Part shown: piece by piece, positions 63,376-64,000 of the stretch | Layout: each line of letters starts with the position of its first letter | Numbering within the stretch: position 1 is the stretch's first letter | Assembly: GCA_037576195.1 (NCBI GenBank) | Contig: CM075102.1 | Location: 6,758,001 to 6,822,000 of the forward strand | Direction: 5' to 3' | Length of the DNA: 64,000 bases | From: Phytoseiulus persimilis | Taxonomy: Eukaryota; Arthropoda; Arachnida; Mesostigmata; Phytoseiidae | Program-made: the position numbers and the translations under genes | Notes under the pieces: model-generated | What the model was told of the DNA's origin: nothing | The model's input: only the letters and a program-made list of their open reading frames with translations | The model's database searches: none

Positions 63376-64000
63376 TCAAGAGCACCCACCGATCACGTCC
63401 CACAATGCTGGGTTCTCCCGGAGTGTGCGCTTCAATTTGCAGTGGCTCGCCTCGACGAAATTGTTGGTTCGGTTCATCACTCTGAACAGGGAAAGCTCTC
63501 TTGGACCAATCTTCCGCAACCAATGTGTTCTCATGTAAGCTATGAAGGGCTGAAACTGTAATGTCGAACGTGTCTGAGGTGTGATTGAGAATGGCAAGGG
63601 TACGTCGCCGGAGTGAAATTGCCGTCTTCTGGAATGACTGTCATGGAGCCGGACTGTATGAATCAGGCTCACCTGCGTGCTGCTAGCCAAAGCCTCGTTG
63701 GCAAGCTCTTCAAAGACGGAGAGAATTTCATCGGGCGGCAGCAGAGGGAGCGCGATGAACGCCAACAGCTTACTCAAGATCTCTCCAGGTTCTCGGAGTT
63801 GTTTCGCAGAGCCCGCCCGGCTGGAGCTCGCACGGCGCATGAGGGCTTGAGAGTAGTGAAATAAGCAACCCCGCACTCGCACTCGTGGGAATTCCGCTCT
63901 CACTGCCGAACGCATGGCCTTGTCGAAGTCCCCCATGTATGAAGGAACGTCGCCATGAGTCTCGTTCTTGAGGAAGCGGAAAACCTCTCTGTATGCTTCC
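63376..64000 (-). CDS. MULE transposase, partial at the window edge
   Basis: The minus-strand frame enters from the right edge (EAYREVFRFLKNETHGDVPS, then YMGDFDKAMRSAVRAEFPRV). It continues RGCLFHYSQALMRRA, the C/H motif that follows the second catalytic Asp in MULE transposases. It goes on with FIAYMRTHWLRKIG and VMNRTNNFVEASHCKLKRTL, the usual post-core block. The frame ends at a stop at 63376 shortly after NPALWDVIGG, possibly at an intron. The first Asp and DNA-binding domain lie outside the window. No SWIM finger is visible here. Confidence 0.8.
   Translation of the reverse strand, partial: EAYREVFRFLKNETHGDVPSYMGDFDKAMRSAVRAEFPRVRVRGCLFHYSQALMRRASSSRAGSAKQLREPGEILSKLLAFIALPLLPPDEILSVFEELANEALASSTQVSLIHTVRLHDSHSRRRQFHSGDVPLPFSITPQTRSTLQFQPFIAYMRTHWLRKIGPRELSLFRVMNRTNNFVEASHCKLKRTLRENPALWDVIGGCS

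Overview
The window is eukaryotic, repeat-dense animal DNA. There are no operons or ribosome binding sites. Nearly every recognisable protein belongs to a transposable element, with BEL/Pao, Copia and Gypsy LTR elements, several non-LTR elements, hAT, pogo, mariner, DDE_Tnp_4 and MULE transposons present together. Introns are short (79-98 bp, GT..AG). This mix suggests an arthropod, possibly a chelicerate. The species call is inference only and no ordinary single-copy host gene is certain.

Layout. 1-2048: decayed CR1-like LINE and a BEL gag-protease fragment. 2049-10414: a Copia copy (copy 1) split by an APE-type LINE (3909-8664, itself carrying a solo LTR) and by a 5'-truncated SINE. 10415-16151: a tandem-repeat element split by an R1-like LINE, which is split in turn by a nearly intact CR1-like LINE, then a hAT terminus. 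16160-17613: pogo-like transposase remains. 18186-30024: a BEL/Pao element interrupted by a near-complete Copia element (copy A, 21023-28950; 378-bp LTRs, target duplication GGCAG). 30025-31752: DDE_Tnp_4 plus SWIM transposase. 32000-33097: second copy of the tandem-repeat element, inside a Gypsy fragment that runs to 35573. 35880-36957: GTF2IRD2-like hAT transposase. 37542-51571: a second, diverged Copia (copy B) broken by repeat arms and by one hAT nested inside another. 51572-53030: Gypsy and hAT scraps and a small satellite. 53851-58102: second LINE copy, then a mariner scrap. 59753-60951: non-autonomous hAT. 61884-62713: SENP/Ulp1-type SUMO protease. 63376-64000: MULE transposase.

The most interesting object is the 3' cassette shared by Copia copies A and B. 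Downstream of reverse transcriptase and RNase H each copy carries three extra genes. One is on the pol strand and encodes a small secreted, membrane-anchored cysteine-rich protein (ORF3). The other two lie on the opposite strand and converge on ORF3. In copy A both antisense genes have a short phase-1 intron in the membrane-anchor region and a polyadenylation signal at the stop codon, and the first has a TATA box. ORF3 and the C-terminal domain of the second antisense gene are recognisably homologous between A and B, although the copies are otherwise very different. This points to selection for an envelope-like or surface-protein module, partly antisense, in a Copia lineage. I know of no described Copia element with this layout, but I could not search.
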